Positions 9,783 to 17,460 of a stretch of 64,000 bases of DNA are shown one piece after another. The notes below the pieces were generated by a model. It was given only the letters and a program-made list of their open reading frames with translations, was not told where the DNA came from and searched no databases. Origin of the DNA: CAVVYW01 sp963752605 (GTDB lineage: Bacteria; Actinomycetota; Thermoleophilia; Solirubrobacterales; 70-9); contig CAVVYW010000005.1 of the NCBI GenBank assembly GCA_963752605.1, positions 1,364,001 through 1,428,000 on the forward strand, read 5' to 3'. Position 1 is the first letter of the stretch, and each line of letters opens with the position of its first letter. The translations under genes were made by a program, and so were the position numbers.

Positions 9783-10319
9783 CTACGGAGAGGCGCAGAT
9801 TACGTAGACCAACCCGGAGTAGGTGATCGTGGCATGCGTGTTCTTGAGGTTCACGAACCACCCCGTCGGCGTGCCCGAGGTGGGCGACGGACGGCTGGTG
9901 TCCACGAAGAGCAGCGTGGGGTCGATGGTCGTTCCCTGAGCGAAGCCGCCGCCCGTTGCCTTCTCAGCACCAATGCAGAGGGCGGTGGCGCTGTTCGTGG
10001 CCCCCGCCGGGCCGACCATCAGGCCCGCCGTCCGGATGGTCACGTTGGTCGCGCCGTTCGTGCCGTTGGTCCCAGGGGTGCCGTTCGTCCCCGGCGTTCC
10101 CGGGAGGCCCTGTGCGCCCTGGGCGCCCTGTGCGCCCTGGGCGCCGGGGCCGCCGGCAGGACCCGGCGGTCCTGGCGGGCCACGCCTTCCCTTCTTCGCC
10201 GCCTTGGTTGCGGCCGAATCGTTGCCTCCAGAGCTGAGGCCACCGCCGGCGATCGCCGTGGTGATGAGAGCGAGCGCGGCGACGCCGCCGAGCCCGGTGA
10301 GAACGTATCTGCGCTTCAT
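9783..10319 (-). CDS. Secreted collagen-like repeat protein
   Basis: 178 aa, ATG at 10319 preceded by a strong GGAGG. Residues 1-27 form a twin-basic, Ala/Leu-rich secretion signal (MKRRYVLTGLGGVAALALIT). Residues 44-91 are about 16 Gly-X-Y triplets (GPPGPPGPA, repeated GAQ, then GTPGTNG), which would form a collagen triple helix. Residues 92-178 are a globular domain with two Cys (LCIGAEK, YVICASP) and beta-strand pattern, perhaps the trimerising head. Likely an extracellular or cell-surface filament protein. Collagen-like proteins are common in soil bacteria, but this one sits inside the mazG-eno housekeeping block. Function not known. Confidence 0.75.
   Translation of the reverse strand: MKRRYVLTGLGGVAALALITTAIAGGGLSSGGNDSAATKAAKKGRRGPPGPPGPAGGPGAQGAQGAQGAQGLPGTPGTNGTPGTNGTNGATNVTIRTAGLMVGPAGATNSATALCIGAEKATGGGFAQGTTIDPTLLFVDTSRPSPTSGTPTGWFVNLKNTHATITYSGLVYVICASP
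10047..10190 (-). repeat. Gly-X-Y coding repeat of the collagen-like gene
   Basis: About 16 consecutive codon triplets each begin with Gly. At DNA level a near-perfect 9-base unit (GCCCAGGGC type) recurs four times around 10110-10145. Such runs can slip, so copy number may vary between strains. Confidence 0.7.
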
Positions 10320-10393
10320 GAGGTTCCCTCCTTGTTGAAGCCCCTATTAGGTGCCACTCTATGCCTCTGAGGGCCCGCCGAGGAGGAAATTCG

Positions 10394-11032
10394 TCAATCG
10401 TTGTTGGTGCGCCGCCTGACGGCCATCCGCAGCGCGAGTTCCGGGTCCACGCCCAGGCGCCGTGACTCGGCCACCGCCTCGAGTAGGAGCTCGCCGATGC
10501 GGCGTTCGGCCTGGTCGCGGGTCGCCGGGTCCGATTCGGGGCCGCCCGGCTTGGCGCCCCCCGCCGACCCCTCTGGATCGAGGCGGCGCAGCGCCTTGCG
10601 CGCGTAGAGGAGCGCCGGCAGGTTCTCGGGGAGCTCGCGGTGGACGCCGCCGTCGCCCTCGACCTCGCGCTTGATGTCCTCCCACTGGGCGAGGACCTCG
10701 CCGGCGGTTTCGAGGTCCCGGTCCCCATAGACGTGGGGGTGCCGGCGAATCAGCTTGGCCGCGCAGGACTCCGCCACCGCGGCCAGGTTCCCCTCCCCGC
10801 GCTCCTCGAGGAGCAGCGAGAGGAAGAGCACCTGAAAGAGGACGTCTCCGAGCTCGTCCACCATCGCCTCGGTGTCGTCCCGGGCGGCCGCGTCGGCCAG
10901 CTCGTAGGACTCCTCGACGGTGTGGGGGACGATCGAGCGGGCGTCCTGCTCGCGATCCCAGGGGCACTCGCGGCGCAGGCGACGGGTGACGGCGTCGAGA
11001 TGCTCGAGCGCCTCCCGCGTCGGTGGGTCCAT
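10394..11032 (-). CDS. mazG: MazG-family nucleoside triphosphate pyrophosphohydrolase
   Basis: 212 aa from ATG at 11032 (MDPPTREALEHLDAVTRRLR), chosen because the longer frame reaches back into the foldase gene and adds unrelated sequence. Hydrolyses NTPs to NMP and PPi, removing aberrant nucleotides. The CPWDREQDARSIVPHTVEES motif region, EESYELADA and the DELGDVLFQVLF helix supply the EExxE...ExxD Mg2+-binding pattern. The C-terminal half (about 115-212) carries the second helical region seen in long MazG proteins. It starts 13 bases after the upstream foldase stop, so the two are probably co-transcribed. Same mfd-mazG-eno order as in mycobacteria, here with insertions. Confidence 0.88.
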   Translation of the reverse strand: MDPPTREALEHLDAVTRRLRRECPWDREQDARSIVPHTVEESYELADAAARDDTEAMVDELGDVLFQVLFLSLLLEERGEGNLAAVAESCAAKLIRRHPHVYGDRDLETAGEVLAQWEDIKREVEGDGGVHRELPENLPALLYARKALRRLDPEGSAGGAKPGGPESDPATRDQAERRIGELLLEAVAESRRLGVDPELALRMAVRRRTNND

Positions 11033-11045
11033 GCGCCCGAGGGCG

Positions 11046-12398
11046 CTACTGGCCCGGGGGAGCGCCGCCCGGGGGAGCGCCGCCGGTCGGAGGCGCCGTG
11101 CCCTGTGGGACCGCGCCGCCGGGCGGAAGTCCGCCGCCAGGCAGCGCACCACCCGCGGGCGGCGCCTGATCCTCGCCGGGCGGGTGCGGACGCTGGGGCG
11201 CGCCGGCGGTGGGCTGGCCGAACTCCGGGGCGGAGCCGGGGCTGATCGGCGACGGGGTGACCACCGGCGGCGGACAGCCGTTCTGCTCGAGCTGCGCCTG
11301 CTGCTGGTCCTCAGGAAGGCTCGGGTCGGGACACGGCTGCGCCACGGCGCCGTCGAAGTTGTCGCAGCGGACGATCAGATAGTCCTCGCCGCAGATGGTC
11401 AGCTCGGTCCAGTAGTCCCGGTAGTCGGAGAGGAAGGCGGCGAACGCCTCCTGGTCCAGCTGCCCGTTGAGCTGCTCCTGGATCTGCGGCAGCGCCTCGT
11501 CGAAGGCCTGCGAGCTGGCTGGCGTCACCGAATCCACCTGGAAGACGTATGTGGCGACGTCCGTCTCGATCGGGCCGACCAGCTCTCCCTCCTCGGCGTT
11601 GAAGACCTCGTCGTCCAGCGGCTGCTCGAAGACGCCCGGGGTGACGTTCTCGCGCAGCCCGCCCTGGCTGTTGCCGACGTCGTCGGTGGAGAACTTCTTG
11701 GCCACGTCATTCCAGCTCGCGGGCGAGTTGTCCTGCTGCAGAAGCTGGGCCGCCTCCTCCACCTTCGCCGCGTCCTCGTTCTGGATCAGCCGGATGGTCC
11801 GCTGCTCGGGCTGCTCGAACTGCTCCTTGTTCGCGTCGTAGAACTCCTGCGCGTCCTCCTCGCTCGCGTCCGGAGTGGACTCGGCGAGCTTCTCCTGGAT
11901 CTTCTGGCTGACGACCTGGAGCTCCACCCGCTGGATGACCTCGTCCTCGTTGAGGCCCGACTGCTTGAGGAACTGCTGGAAGGCCTGCTCGGTCTTGAAG
12001 CTCTGGGACTTGACGTTCTGGAACTCCTCCTGGACCTCGGTGGGCGTCACCTCGATGCCCTGCCGATCGGCCTCGCCCTTGATCCAGGCGATGTCGAGCA
12101 CCAGACCGACCGCCTGATCCCGAATCTGCTCGTACTGCTCGTCGCCCGGCTGGGGGGCTGCCGGCAGGCCCGACTGCTTCGCCGAAAGCTCCATCGCGCG
12201 GTCGAAGGCCTCCTGCGAGACATTGCCGTCCTCGACGACGCCCTCCACGGTGATGTCCTCGTCGATCACCGCGATGTCACCGTCCGGGACATCCGGGTGG
12301 CCGTACCCGCTCGTCGCCCCGATCAGGACGATCACGAGCACGAGCACCGCCCCGAGGACGATCGCGATGGTCCGCTTGTTCCCGAGTCCTGCGCTCAC
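11046..12398 (-). CDS. SurA/PpiC-type peptidyl-prolyl isomerase-like foldase, membrane-anchored
   Basis: 450 aa from GTG at 12398. One N-terminal membrane segment (about 10-28, IAIVLGAVLVLVIVLIG) anchors an extracytoplasmic protein. A SurA_N-like helical region (about 60-180: VSQEAFDRAMEL, VTPTEVQEEFQNV, FLKQSGLNEDEVIQRVELQ) precedes a parvulin-like region (about 195-320: RTIRLIQNEDAAKVEEAAQL, FSTDDVGNSQGGLRE). The SQGG-L element is typical of PpiC rotamases. The last ~80 residues are Pro/Gly-rich and low complexity. Likely a chaperone/isomerase for secreted proteins, like PrsA or SurA. It occupies the slot between mazG and the regulator upstream. Confidence 0.75.
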   Translation of the reverse strand: MSAGLGNKRTIAIVLGAVLVLVIVLIGATSGYGHPDVPDGDIAVIDEDITVEGVVEDGNVSQEAFDRAMELSAKQSGLPAAPQPGDEQYEQIRDQAVGLVLDIAWIKGEADRQGIEVTPTEVQEEFQNVKSQSFKTEQAFQQFLKQSGLNEDEVIQRVELQVVSQKIQEKLAESTPDASEEDAQEFYDANKEQFEQPEQRTIRLIQNEDAAKVEEAAQLLQQDNSPASWNDVAKKFSTDDVGNSQGGLRENVTPGVFEQPLDDEVFNAEEGELVGPIETDVATYVFQVDSVTPASSQAFDEALPQIQEQLNGQLDQEAFAAFLSDYRDYWTELTICGEDYLIVRCDNFDGAVAQPCPDPSLPEDQQQAQLEQNGCPPPVVTPSPISPGSAPEFGQPTAGAPQRPHPPGEDQAPPAGGALPGGGLPPGGAVPQGTAPPTGGAPPGGAPPGQ

Positions 12399-12433
12399 AG
12401 GCGCGGCAGCATAGCCACCTGTCTAAGTAGGCG

Positions 12434-15247
12434 CTAAGCCCGTGGCGGGTTGAGCGCTTCCGCCAGCTCTGACCTCGATGCGATGTCGAGCTTCTGGTAG
12501 GCGTGGGTGAGGTGCGTCTCGACCGTGCGGAGGCTGACGAAGAGCTGCTCGGCGATCTGGCGGTTGGTGGCGCCGGAGCTCGCCAGCTCGCAGACCCGGC
12601 GCTCCGCCGGCGTCAGCGCATCCGGTCCGGAGAGCTCGCGCCGCCGCGGCTTCGCTCCGGCGGCGAGGAGCTCCGCGTACGCCCGCTCCTCCAGCGCCCG
12701 CGCCCCGAGGCGCTGGGCGAGGTCCAGGCCGTCCCGCAGCCGCTGGCGAGCCTCGCTCAACGAGCCATGCCGGCGCAGCGCGGCTCCCAGCTCCACCCGC
12801 GCGCGGCAGAGCTCCAGCTTGGAGGGCGACCGCTCCAGCACTTCGACCGCCTCGCGTAGCCGCTCGACGCCCTCGGCGCCGCCCTCGGCGAGCCCGGATG
12901 CGCACAGGGCCATCCCCAGGGGCCGCGCGGCGCCGAACTCCCGGGCCTGCTCCAGAGCCTCTGTTGCCAACCGCCGCGCCTCCGAGCGGTCGCCCAGGAG
13001 CAACGCCGCGCGCGTGGCGTCCGTGCGCCAGGGCAGCGCGGCAGGGGAGTGGACGAAAGGAAGATCCGATGCGAGACGCTTCAGATTCTCGAGCTCCTGC
13101 CTCGCCGTGTGTCCGTCGCCGCGCGCCAGCGCGAGCTGGCCGCGCCCCCCGTGGAACCAGGCCTGGTGAATCGGTTCCTCTAGCTGTCGGTCGGTCGGCG
13201 GGGGTTGGAGAGCACGCTCCGCCTCCTCCAGCTCCCCGCGCTCGATCAGAGCACGTGACAGGAACCACTGAGCCCCGACGAGATGGGCACTCCAGCCGCC
13301 TCTCCAGGCATCTACGGCGGCCTGCGCATCTGCCGCCGCCGCCGCGAGCTCACCGCGCCAGAACCGGATCCATGACCGGCCGAACAGCACGTAGGCACGA
13401 TCGGCCACGGAAGGCCGGGTGCTCAGCAGCTCCAGCGCCATGTCCATCTCGTGCTCCGCCGGGTCGAGGTCATCGCACCAGATCAGGCAGGAGCCGGCCA
13501 GGCTCCAGTTGAGCGTGACACCACCTTCGGCGAGCATCGCCCCGTCACCAAGGGCCCGCGTTGCGAGCTCCCGCGCCTCATCCACCCCGCGCCCGGCCAA
13601 CATGCGCGCGACCGCCAGCTGGGTCAGCGCGTTGCGCTGTCCCGGGGTAACTCGCGCGTCCCCGTCGAGCAGGCCTGCGTCACTCAGCTCACGTACGGCG
13701 TCGAGCCCAGTCCGCGAAAGCGCGGAGATCGCGAACGCTCCGGTGCGCAGCTCGATCGCCAACTCGCTCCGATCGTCCTCGAGCTCCTCGACGCCCCGCG
13801 AGAAGGCCCGCGCCGCATCCGCGTGACGCCCCACGCTGAACAGCTGCCACCCGAGGTCGCGCAGAGCCTCGGCTCGCTCAACCCCTTCCTCGAGGAGGGC
13901 GACCGCCTCCTCCAGCCTGGGGACCGCCTGCGGGTCGGCGATCGCGGCCTCGCCCCGGGCGAGCTCGACCAAAACGCGGGCTCGCTCTTCGCCGATCGGC
14001 GGCTCGTCGAGCGCCCTCCGCAGGTACCGAACCGCGGCGTCCGTCGCCCCCTCCGCCACCGAGCGACTGGCCGCGTCGCGAAGTCGTTCGACCACGGTGG
14101 CATCGCCGGCGGGCTCGACCTCGAGCAGGTGCACGCCGATCTCCTCGGCGGGCGCGCCCCTTTCGGAGAGCACGTCAGCAGCACTGCCGTGGAGGCGCGC
14201 CCGCGCGGGGGCCGTCATCTGCTCGTAGACGACCCGCCGGATGATCGGATGGACGAAGGCGAGGGGCAGGTCGCGCCCGAGGACGTCGGCGTGAGCAAGC
14301 TCCCCGGCGGAGTCGGCAGCGGCGTCACGGTCGAAGCCCGCCACGTCGGCGGCGTCGGCGAGGCGAGCATTCGCACCCAGTACGGCGACGCTCTGCGCGA
14401 GCCGCAGCGCCGCCTCGGGCAGGCGGGCGAGGCGCAACAGCACTGCGTGCCCAATCGCCTCTGGGGTCACCTCGGAGACGCGCGGGGCGTTCTCGCTGGT
14501 AGGCCCAACCTCCTCCAGGTGGAGTTCGATGTGCAGCTCGCTGAGCAGGAAGGGGTTGCCGTCCGTGGCCAGGTGGCAGGCGGCCACGAATTCCGCATCC
14601 GGCTGCTGCTCGAAGTCGCGGCGGATCAGCTCCTCCACTCCGTCCCGGCTGAGCGGCGAGGGGCGAATCACCTGCACCCGGTTGGTGAGCGTCTCCAGGC
14701 GCCGCGCCTCGCTTCCCGGCTCCGCCGGGCGCCCGGCCACCAACAGCAGGACGGGCAGGTCCGAAATCCGCTGGGCGAGGTAGGTGAGGAAGTCGAGGGA
14801 GGCGGGGTCGGCCCAATGCGCGTCGTCGACCGCGAGCAGCAACGGGCCTCGCTGCGACAGGTTGGACGTCAGCCAGAAGAGGCCGTGAAGCACCTCGGCG
14901 AGCTGGTCGGAGGCCGGCTGGGGCTGGGCCGTCGTCTCAGCGAGGATCGGGCTCGCAAGCCCGGCGGCTCCGGAGAGGAGCGACACGCGCTCCCCCTCGT
15001 CGGCTTCTCGTAGCGATCGCCCGAACAGGTCGCGGACCACGGCCCAGGGCAGACCTCGCTCCAGCTCTCCACCTTGCGCGGTGAGGACCGTCATCCCCGC
15101 TCGCTCCGCGAGCTCCTGCGCACCGTTCAACAGCGCGGTCTTCCCGATCCCGGCCGGTCCGTCGATCAATACGGCGGCGCCATCGCCACTCGCTGCCGCG
15201 CTGACCATCGAGTCCAGCTGGGAGAGCTCGCTTTCGCGCTCGACCAA
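12434..15247 (-). CDS. Large ATP-binding LuxR-family (LAL/MalT-like) transcriptional regulator
   Basis: About 937 aa. The start is uncertain: the open frame reaches 15724 but overlaps the divergent secreted-protein operon. A TTG at 15247 (LVERESELSQLDSM) with GAGG upstream fits the usual N-terminus; a TTG at 15310 is the alternative. The protein has an AAA/STAND ATPase with Walker A (LIDGPAGIGKTALL) and Walker B (LLLAVDDAHWAD). A long helical TPR-like middle follows. A C-terminal LuxR helix-turn-helix (LTPAERRVCELASSGATNRQ, then VSLRTVETHLTHAYQKL) completes it. LAL regulators integrate a ligand or partner signal through ATP. The divergent operon is the obvious candidate target (inference). 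Confidence 0.88.
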   Translation of the reverse strand: MVERESELSQLDSMVSAAASGDGAAVLIDGPAGIGKTALLNGAQELAERAGMTVLTAQGGELERGLPWAVVRDLFGRSLREADEGERVSLLSGAAGLASPILAETTAQPQPASDQLAEVLHGLFWLTSNLSQRGPLLLAVDDAHWADPASLDFLTYLAQRISDLPVLLLVAGRPAEPGSEARRLETLTNRVQVIRPSPLSRDGVEELIRRDFEQQPDAEFVAACHLATDGNPFLLSELHIELHLEEVGPTSENAPRVSEVTPEAIGHAVLLRLARLPEAALRLAQSVAVLGANARLADAADVAGFDRDAAADSAGELAHADVLGRDLPLAFVHPIIRRVVYEQMTAPARARLHGSAADVLSERGAPAEEIGVHLLEVEPAGDATVVERLRDAASRSVAEGATDAAVRYLRRALDEPPIGEERARVLVELARGEAAIADPQAVPRLEEAVALLEEGVERAEALRDLGWQLFSVGRHADAARAFSRGVEELEDDRSELAIELRTGAFAISALSRTGLDAVRELSDAGLLDGDARVTPGQRNALTQLAVARMLAGRGVDEARELATRALGDGAMLAEGGVTLNWSLAGSCLIWCDDLDPAEHEMDMALELLSTRPSVADRAYVLFGRSWIRFWRGELAAAAADAQAAVDAWRGGWSAHLVGAQWFLSRALIERGELEEAERALQPPPTDRQLEEPIHQAWFHGGRGQLALARGDGHTARQELENLKRLASDLPFVHSPAALPWRTDATRAALLLGDRSEARRLATEALEQAREFGAARPLGMALCASGLAEGGAEGVERLREAVEVLERSPSKLELCRARVELGAALRRHGSLSEARQRLRDGLDLAQRLGARALEERAYAELLAAGAKPRRRELSGPDALTPAERRVCELASSGATNRQIAEQLFVSLRTVETHLTHAYQKLDIASRSELAEALNPPRA

Positions 15248-15348
15248 CTCGGCGACCTCGCGGTCACCTTCCCCCCCATCAGAACGGTTCGCCCGTCGCT
15301 CACTACTCAACCGCCAAATTACCCGATTTGCAGCGCCCCCCAAAAGTT

Positions 15349-15364
15349 CGTGGTGGCGACCACG
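15349..15364. promoter_or_regulatory. Inverted repeat in divergent promoter region (candidate operator)
   Basis: CGTGGT and ACCACG flank GGCG, a perfect 6-4-6 dyad. It lies about 67 bases before the secreted-protein start at 15432 and about 100 bases before the LuxR-type regulator start. Position and symmetry suit a dimeric regulator, possibly the adjacent LuxR-type protein. No experimental consensus is known to me. Confidence 0.35.
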
Positions 15365-15431
15365 ATGACAGGGCCCGCTGCAGGCCGTACGTTCGCCCTC
15401 GATGTTCGACTTGAAGGCAACGGGGAGGACG

Positions 15432-16241
15432 ATGCGACACGGACGGGCTGCCCTGATCGTGGTGTCGGCGGCTGCGCTCGGGGCGATGGCGATCGCAGGA
15501 TCGGCGAGCGCGAACGCCGCGGAGCGCGCGCCGGTCGCGAGCGTCGCGAAGAAGAAGTGCAAGAAGCCGGGCAAGGGTGCGAAGTCCTCGAAGCGGTGCA
15601 GGAAGGGCGCGTCGCGCGCCACCTTCATGGCGACGATCAGCGGCACCGAGCGGACCAACTGGACCCTGAACCGGACCGACTCCCCCTGCCAGGGAGCCGG
15701 AAGCGAGGTCGTCAGCTTCTCCACCGGGGCGCCCCAGCGCCTGACTGCTTCCGTCGAGGGGGGCCTGCTCTACCTCGACTTCGCGGATTACTGGGGCGTG
15801 CCGGTCACGGCCAAGCTGCAGCGGAGCGCGAGCTGGTCTCAGAACTCCGGTTGCGGGACGGGGCCGGACGACGCGCAGGCGGTGCCCTGCTCCGGCGGCG
15901 CCACGCTCCCCTGGGCGCTCGAATTCGGGCTCGGACGGGCCGACTCGAACCTCCTCGTCCTCCGGGAATCGCGTTATCGCCCCTGGCCATATGGCGAGGA
16001 TTACGACCCGGTCCCCGGATGCTGGGTGCAGGACAATCCGTTCCCGAGGCTCATCTGGTTGGACGGAAACCAGCATGCGTTCGGGGCCCCGCTCTCGACC
16101 GCCGAGCTGCTCAACGCGAAGCGCAAGAGCATCACAACCAGCGCCCACGGGGTCCAGACCTTCGAGCCCTCGGAGATCGCCTCGAGCACCGTCGTCGACT
16201 GGACGCTGACCCTGGAGCGGGTCGGCGGGCGGAAGAAGTAG
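15432..16241 (+). CDS. Secreted protein of unknown function with Lys/Cys-rich N-terminal segment
   Basis: 269 aa from ATG at 15432, preceded by GGGGAGGAC. The frame opens at 15402 but the Shine-Dalgarno and signal peptide support the later start. Residues 1-33 are a secretion signal (MRHGRAALIVVSAAALGAMA). A basic Cys-containing stretch follows (KKKCKKPGKGAKSSKRCRKG). The rest is beta-rich with N-terminal motif ATFMATISGTERTNWTLNRT and several Cys. No enzyme motif is recognised. It resembles secreted proteins that I associate with Solirubrobacterales (TATVSGTQ-TTW type), which is recollection and not a search. First gene of a coupled operon; the next ORF is in the same frame after a single TAG. 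Confidence 0.7.
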   Translation: MRHGRAALIVVSAAALGAMAIAGSASANAAERAPVASVAKKKCKKPGKGAKSSKRCRKGASRATFMATISGTERTNWTLNRTDSPCQGAGSEVVSFSTGAPQRLTASVEGGLLYLDFADYWGVPVTAKLQRSASWSQNSGCGTGPDDAQAVPCSGGATLPWALEFGLGRADSNLLVLRESRYRPWPYGEDYDPVPGCWVQDNPFPRLIWLDGNQHAFGAPLSTAELLNAKRKSITTSAHGVQTFEPSEIASSTVVDWTLTLERVGGRKK

Positions 16242-16244
16242 GAC

Positions 16245-16697
16245 ATGCCGCTGACCGGCCGAGAAGGGGCAGCGCATCGCTGGATCCGCAGCAACGTGAG
16301 GGCCTTCATCGCCGGGATCCGCGGTGCGACTACCGGCAACGCCGACGCGATCAACGTCGTGATCGACTCCGCCGGCCAGCTCGGCACGGTGAGCTCCTCG
16401 CGACGGGTGAAGCGCGACATCGAGGCGCTCCCCGGACTCTCGGAGCTGAGGGACCTGAAGCCGGTCAGCTTCCGCTACCGCGAGGGGCCGCCCGAGCTCC
16501 ACTACGGGCTGCTCGCCGAGCAGGTGGCGAAGGTGTTCCCCGAGCTCGCTGTCTACGGGAAGGACGGGCTCCCCGAGACCGTCCAGTACCAGGAGCTGCC
16601 GGCGCTGCTGCTGGCCGAGCTCCAGGCACAGCGGCGGCAGATCGCCCGCCAGCAGGAACAAATCAACCGGTTGACCCGCGAGGTGCGGGGACGGTGA
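16245..16697 (+). CDS. Orphan peptidase S74 (intramolecular chaperone) domain protein
   Basis: 150 aa from ATG at 16245. After RAFIAGIRGATTGNADA and DSAGQLGTVSS comes a complete S74 chaperone signature: SSRRVKRDIEALPGLSELRD, LKPVSFRYR, HYGLLAEQVAKVFPELAVY, VQYQELPALLLAELQ, then a coiled-coil end (QRRQIARQQEQINRLTREV). S74 domains normally sit at the C-terminus of phage tail spikes or trimeric surface proteins, guide trimer folding and cleave themselves off at a Ser. The catalytic Ser-Lys region (SSRRVKRD) is present here. The domain is not fused to a long fibre; the preceding gene ends one codon earlier in the same frame with TAG. No signal peptide is seen, so its partner is unclear. Confidence 0.8.
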   Translation: MPLTGREGAAHRWIRSNVRAFIAGIRGATTGNADAINVVIDSAGQLGTVSSSRRVKRDIEALPGLSELRDLKPVSFRYREGPPELHYGLLAEQVAKVFPELAVYGKDGLPETVQYQELPALLLAELQAQRRQIARQQEQINRLTREVRGR

Positions 16698-16897
16698 GTG
16701 GGGCCGAGGCGCAGATCGTGGTGGCGCTCGATCTCACGGCCACCGAGCTCTCCGGCGTGGTGCGGCTCGACGGCACCGACGAACGCCGCTTCGTGGGCTG
16801 GCTCAGCCTGCTCGACGCGCTCCAGCGCGCCACGGGCGAGGTGCGGGGGGCCGGATCTCGCGAAGTCCAAAAGTCGCAACAGGAGGAGGACGCATGA
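16694..16897 (+). CDS. Small conserved-looking protein with F-GWL motif
   Basis: 67 aa. GTG at 16694 overlaps the TGA of the S74 gene (GTGA), and its own TGA overlaps the ATG of the next gene (ATGA), so it is bracketed by coupling signals on both sides. The sequence has a beta-hairpin pattern (AQIVVALDLTATELSGVVRL) then RRFVGWLSLLDALQRATGE. Short proteins ending in F-GWL-LL-AL occur in this group to my recollection; no function is assigned. No signal peptide, so probably cytoplasmic, encoded between genes for exported or chaperone proteins. Confidence 0.6.
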   Translation: MSGAEAQIVVALDLTATELSGVVRLDGTDERRFVGWLSLLDALQRATGEVRGAGSREVQKSQQEEDA

Positions 16898-17445
16898 GGC
16901 ACGAGACAGTCAAAATCGGGGGAGCGCGAGGAGTCGGGAGCAAGGTGCTCGCGATCGCCCTCCTCGCCGGCACTGCCGCCCTGCTCGGTCCGGCGCAGGC
17001 ATCGGCGAAGGTGAGCAGATACCAGGGCCCCGTTTTCCAGACGCCGAGCAGCAATCCGAACTGGGCGCCGCCCACGATCGAGTTCAAGGGCGGCTTCGGC
17101 AGGAAGCTGAAGAGCGGCAAGCGCACCCCGAACACGGTCTCCGAGTTCAATTTCCGAAGGGTCTGGTACGCGTGCTCGGACGGGAAGGTCTATTTCCCGG
17201 GATCCACCGGGGGGGACACCTACGAATCGGTGATCGGGCTGGAGCTACTGGACATCAACTTCAGGAAGAGCCGATTCTCGGTCAGCGACACGGTTGGGGA
17301 CGACCTCTACCAGGAGACGATGACGATCACCGGGCGGCTGTCCCGCAGTGGGTCGGCAAGCGGCACGGTCCGCTACTTCGTCAACGACTCCGGGCGGGTC
17401 TGCGACACGGGCGTCCTGAACTGGACCGCCAACAAGGTCGGGTAG
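16894..17445 (+). CDS. Secreted protein of unknown function
   Basis: 183 aa from ATG at 16894 with AGGAGGAGGA directly upstream; overlaps the previous stop by four bases. Residues 1-38 are a long secretion signal (KVLAIALLAGTAALLGPAQA, cleavage near ASA-K). The mature part is beta-rich: YQGPVFQTPSSNPNWAPPTI, then FRRVWYACSDGKVYFPGST and GRVCDTGVLNWTANKV. Two Cys may pair. It looks like a small jelly-roll-type extracellular protein without recognisable catalytic residues. Last gene of the 15432-17445 operon. Confidence 0.7.
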   Translation: MRHETVKIGGARGVGSKVLAIALLAGTAALLGPAQASAKVSRYQGPVFQTPSSNPNWAPPTIEFKGGFGRKLKSGKRTPNTVSEFNFRRVWYACSDGKVYFPGSTGGDTYESVIGLELLDINFRKSRFSVSDTVGDDLYQETMTITGRLSRSGSASGTVRYFVNDSGRVCDTGVLNWTANKVG

Positions 17446-17460
17446 GAGCGCGGCGCGCTC
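17446..17460. terminator. Short hairpin between convergent operon end and mfd
   Basis: GAGCGC and GCGCTC pair around GGC immediately after the stop at 17445; the right arm runs into the mfd stop codon. It could act in both directions for the convergent pair. Short stem and no U-tract. Confidence 0.35.

Noticed and set aside
16245..16697. Prophage remnant suggested by the S74 tail-spike domain
   Set aside because: No other phage gene nearby; S74 domains also occur in host surface proteins, and the operon is of secreted bacterial proteins.
15074..16897. Long plus-strand open frame covering the LuxR start, the secreted gene and the S74 gene
   Set aside because: Arg/Gly/Ala-rich shadow of the real genes in other frames; only its last 67 codons (16694-16897) look like a protein.
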